In this document: one piece after another, positions 62,273-64,000 of the stretch
Numbering within the stretch: the first letter of the stretch is position 1
Layout of the letters: each line of letters opens with the position of its first letter
NCBI GenBank assembly: GCA_963817015.1
Contig: CAWFMV010000007.1
Location: 1,302,001 to 1,366,000, forward strand
Direction of reading: 5' to 3'
DNA: 64,000 nucleotides
From: VAZQ01 sp963817015
Lineage (GTDB): Bacteria; Pseudomonadota; Alphaproteobacteria; Rhizobiales; Xanthobacteraceae
Notes under the pieces: generated by a model
Databases searched by the model: none
Seen by the model: only the letters and a program-made list of their open reading frames with translations
Told to the model about the DNA's origin: nothing
Translations under genes and position numbers: made by a program

Positions 62273-62495
62273 GCCGCTTTCCAATATTGCCGCTTGCGGA
62301 GCGAATCAGCATGTCAAACTTGCTTGCGCCTATGCTCACAGAGCAAGCGCAATCGCGGCATCAGGACTTCAGTGCTGTGGACTTCTGCACTAACCATCCG
62401 CGCTTGCTTGCCGACGGGCAAACGGCCAGCGCATGGCATGCGTTGAAGATTGCTCGGAAGCCGCCTGGCGCTACCTGGGGACGATCACGCTACGG

Positions 62496-63343
62496 CTAAC
62501 TCGCACGAGTTGGTACGGGCGTTGCAGTTGGCGTTGCAATTGCCTCGAAGCGCGTCGCCTGCATCACGACATTGCCCAGCATGTACGTCGCCGTGATGCG
62601 AAATGGGGCCAGGAGGCGCGTGCCCGCAATGGGGGCGAGCGCCATTTCGACATCCCGGCCGTCGGTGAGAAAGGTCAACAGCGGACTCGACCGGCGATGT
62701 CCGGCGATTGGCTGAAATGTCACGGAGCAGACCGCCGCCGGACCGGCATAGCCCTGCTCGCCTTCACTTGCTCGATACGCTTGAACGACAGGCTGAGGTC
62801 GTAGCGGCGGCGGCCGTCGAAGACCGGCAGCACGCGCCGGCAGGCGGCCTCGGAGACCCCGCCGTCACCCGCAGGCATCAGCAGCGCGGAGAGCGGATCG
62901 AACACCTGGCGCCGATGCTCCGTGGTGAGCACCACGCGGTCTTCACCAGGCGGCGGCTCGGAGGCTTCGAGCTCATTCACATTGCCGTCCTTGAATGTCA
63001 TGGTCACCGCAAGCGTGTCGTCGTCGGCCGTGCTCTTGGACGTGTAGCGCATCGGCAAGAGCTTGCCGGCGCTGACGGCGCCGGTCGCGGTCATGCTGCC
63101 CTCGCCGCTTGCAACCACCCGCGCGAGCCCGCTGGTGCGCCCGCTCATGGAAATGACGTATTCCTCTGTGCCGATGCTGCCCGTCATGGCGGCGTTGCCG
63201 ATCGGAATGCGCGCCACTGCTATGGTGTAGGCGGCCTCGAAGCCTGCCTGCGCGTGGGCCTGCTCGCTGGTCAGCGTATGGGTCAGCGAGAGGCCCAGTG
63301 TCACTCCCGCGGCGAAGAGTGCGCTTCCGATGGTTCTTGCCAT
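62496..63343 (-). CDS. DUF3108 exported protein (one frameshift)
   Basis: About 280 residues. Signal peptide from ATG 63343 (cleaved near AHAQAGF), then AAYTIAVARIPIGNAAMTG and YTSKSTADDDTLAVTMTFKD; a shift near 62745 leads into YAGPAAVCSVTFQPIAGH and ends ATPTATPVPTRAS. Matches DUF3108 exported proteins, often found in cell-envelope contexts. An earlier start at 63373 is possible. Confidence 0.85.
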
Positions 63344-63561
63344 GGCGAAATCCTTGCAATGCACGCGACCCACAATGATCTTTTTTTGCGTTGCCCATCG
63401 TCAAGCTGGGCCTTTAATGTTGCACCTTCAGTGTTGCACTTCTGTCGCGATGTGGTTCCATGCGCGGGCCGTTCCTTGCGGAAATACCGCTGTACTCGGC
63501 AGGGTGATTGAATTGGGCGGTCATTTTCGCTGAATTGGGGCCGGCGCAACGGAATCCACAA

Positions 63562-64000
63562 ATGCTCAACAGCGAATGCCCCAACTGCGGTAGCGCGGTT
63601 CCTGTCTTTGCCTCGTCCTGCGGCGCCTGCGGCGTCCCCAACCGCGCGCGGCTCGGTGCGATGGCGGTCGTGGGGTCGCTGATTGCCCTGTCGGTTGCGA
63701 TCGGCTTTGTGGTGCTTGTCGTCCTGCGCGGGCAGCAGCAGACCAGCGGCCCACAGGACTATGCCTGGCTTTCGACCGCCATGAACGACTGTGACGCCGA
63801 AGCCCAGAAGGCGCCGGACACGCTGCATTTTCTGGTCGTGCCAATGCTGTCGGCGCCCTCCGACGACGCGCACTGGAAGTCGCACTCGCTCAACGATATC
63901 GGCAACGCCACTCTGCTGCGGCAGCGCGATACGCTCGAGGGGCTGGCAGACCAGAGCCTCGTCGTCGCGCCCGATCCCTATGAGTTCAGCGTTCGCGACG
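63562..64000 (+). CDS. Zinc-ribbon membrane protein, runs off right edge
   Basis: At least 146 residues, open to the end of the window. N-terminal zinc ribbon with two CxxC pairs (CPNCGSAV and CGACGVPN), one membrane helix (MAVVGSLIALSVAIGFVVLVV) and a periplasmic part beginning QQQTSGPQDYAWLSTAMND. Function unknown; the 3' end is missing. Confidence 0.75.
   Translation, partial: MLNSECPNCGSAVPVFASSCGACGVPNRARLGAMAVVGSLIALSVAIGFVVLVVLRGQQQTSGPQDYAWLSTAMNDCDAEAQKAPDTLHFLVVPMLSAPSDDAHWKSHSLNDIGNATLLRQRDTLEGLADQSLVVAPDPYEFSVRD

Noticed and set aside
62287..62499. Possible 70-codon gene beside the DUF3108 gene
   Set aside because: No recognisable motif and it overlaps the probable promoter region of the YdjM-like gene.

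Overview
The window looks like the chromosomal replication-gene region of a GC-rich alphaproteobacterium of the order Hyphomicrobiales (Rhizobiales), probably near Xanthobacteraceae or Bradyrhizobiaceae. The main evidence is the order gyrB, recF, dnaN, dnaA and rpsT, the many small conserved rhizobial-type proteins, and several families of short palindromic intergenic repeats. No tRNA, rRNA, insertion sequence, phage gene or CRISPR array was seen.

Left part (1-37 kb): an alcohol-oxidation island. Five tandem quinoprotein (PQQ) dehydrogenase paralogues lie on the minus strand (56-9201). Next come an exported protein, a two-component system (10.3-12.5 kb), two TonB-dependent receptor paralogues (12.6-18.4 kb), a DUF3500 protein, a metallo-beta-lactamase-fold enzyme, a pentapeptide-repeat protein and a copper nitrite reductase with an extra cupredoxin domain behind an FNR-type box. 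A second, different pair of quinoprotein dehydrogenases follows (24.4-28.1 kb), then a proton-channel-like operon (28.9-31.0 kb). A Ped-like module linked to PQQ dehydrogenases closes the region: ABC ATPase, YVTN propeller, substrate-binding protein and ABC permease (31.3-35.5 kb), followed by an alpha/beta hydrolase homologue and a GlcG-type protein. All seven dehydrogenases carry the Asp-x-Asp signature that marks lanthanide-dependent members of the family. The two receptors could import the metal or its chelator, the dehydrogenases would oxidise alcohols in the periplasm, the ABC/propeller module would handle substrate or product, and the sensor pair could control expression. No pqq biosynthesis gene, cytochrome c or XoxJ homologue is in the window.

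Middle (37-46.4 kb): housekeeping genes gyrB, recF, dnaN, dnaA and rpsT. A roughly 1 kb AT-richer gap between dnaA and rpsT holds a perfect DnaA box and is the best origin candidate.

Right part (46.4-64 kb): ordinary metabolic and envelope genes. These include a DHDPS-family aldolase, a Tat-exported amidohydrolase, malic enzyme, MsrA, UPF0114, GT25 and FkbM enzymes, a polysaccharide export lipoprotein, dienelactone hydrolase, a luciferase-like monooxygenase, and several small membrane or exported proteins. The last gene runs off the right edge.

Quality warning: about twenty genes, including the normally essential gyrB, contain single-base frameshifts. The pattern fits uncorrected sequencing indels better than real gene decay, so coordinates of split genes are given as the reconstructed full span.
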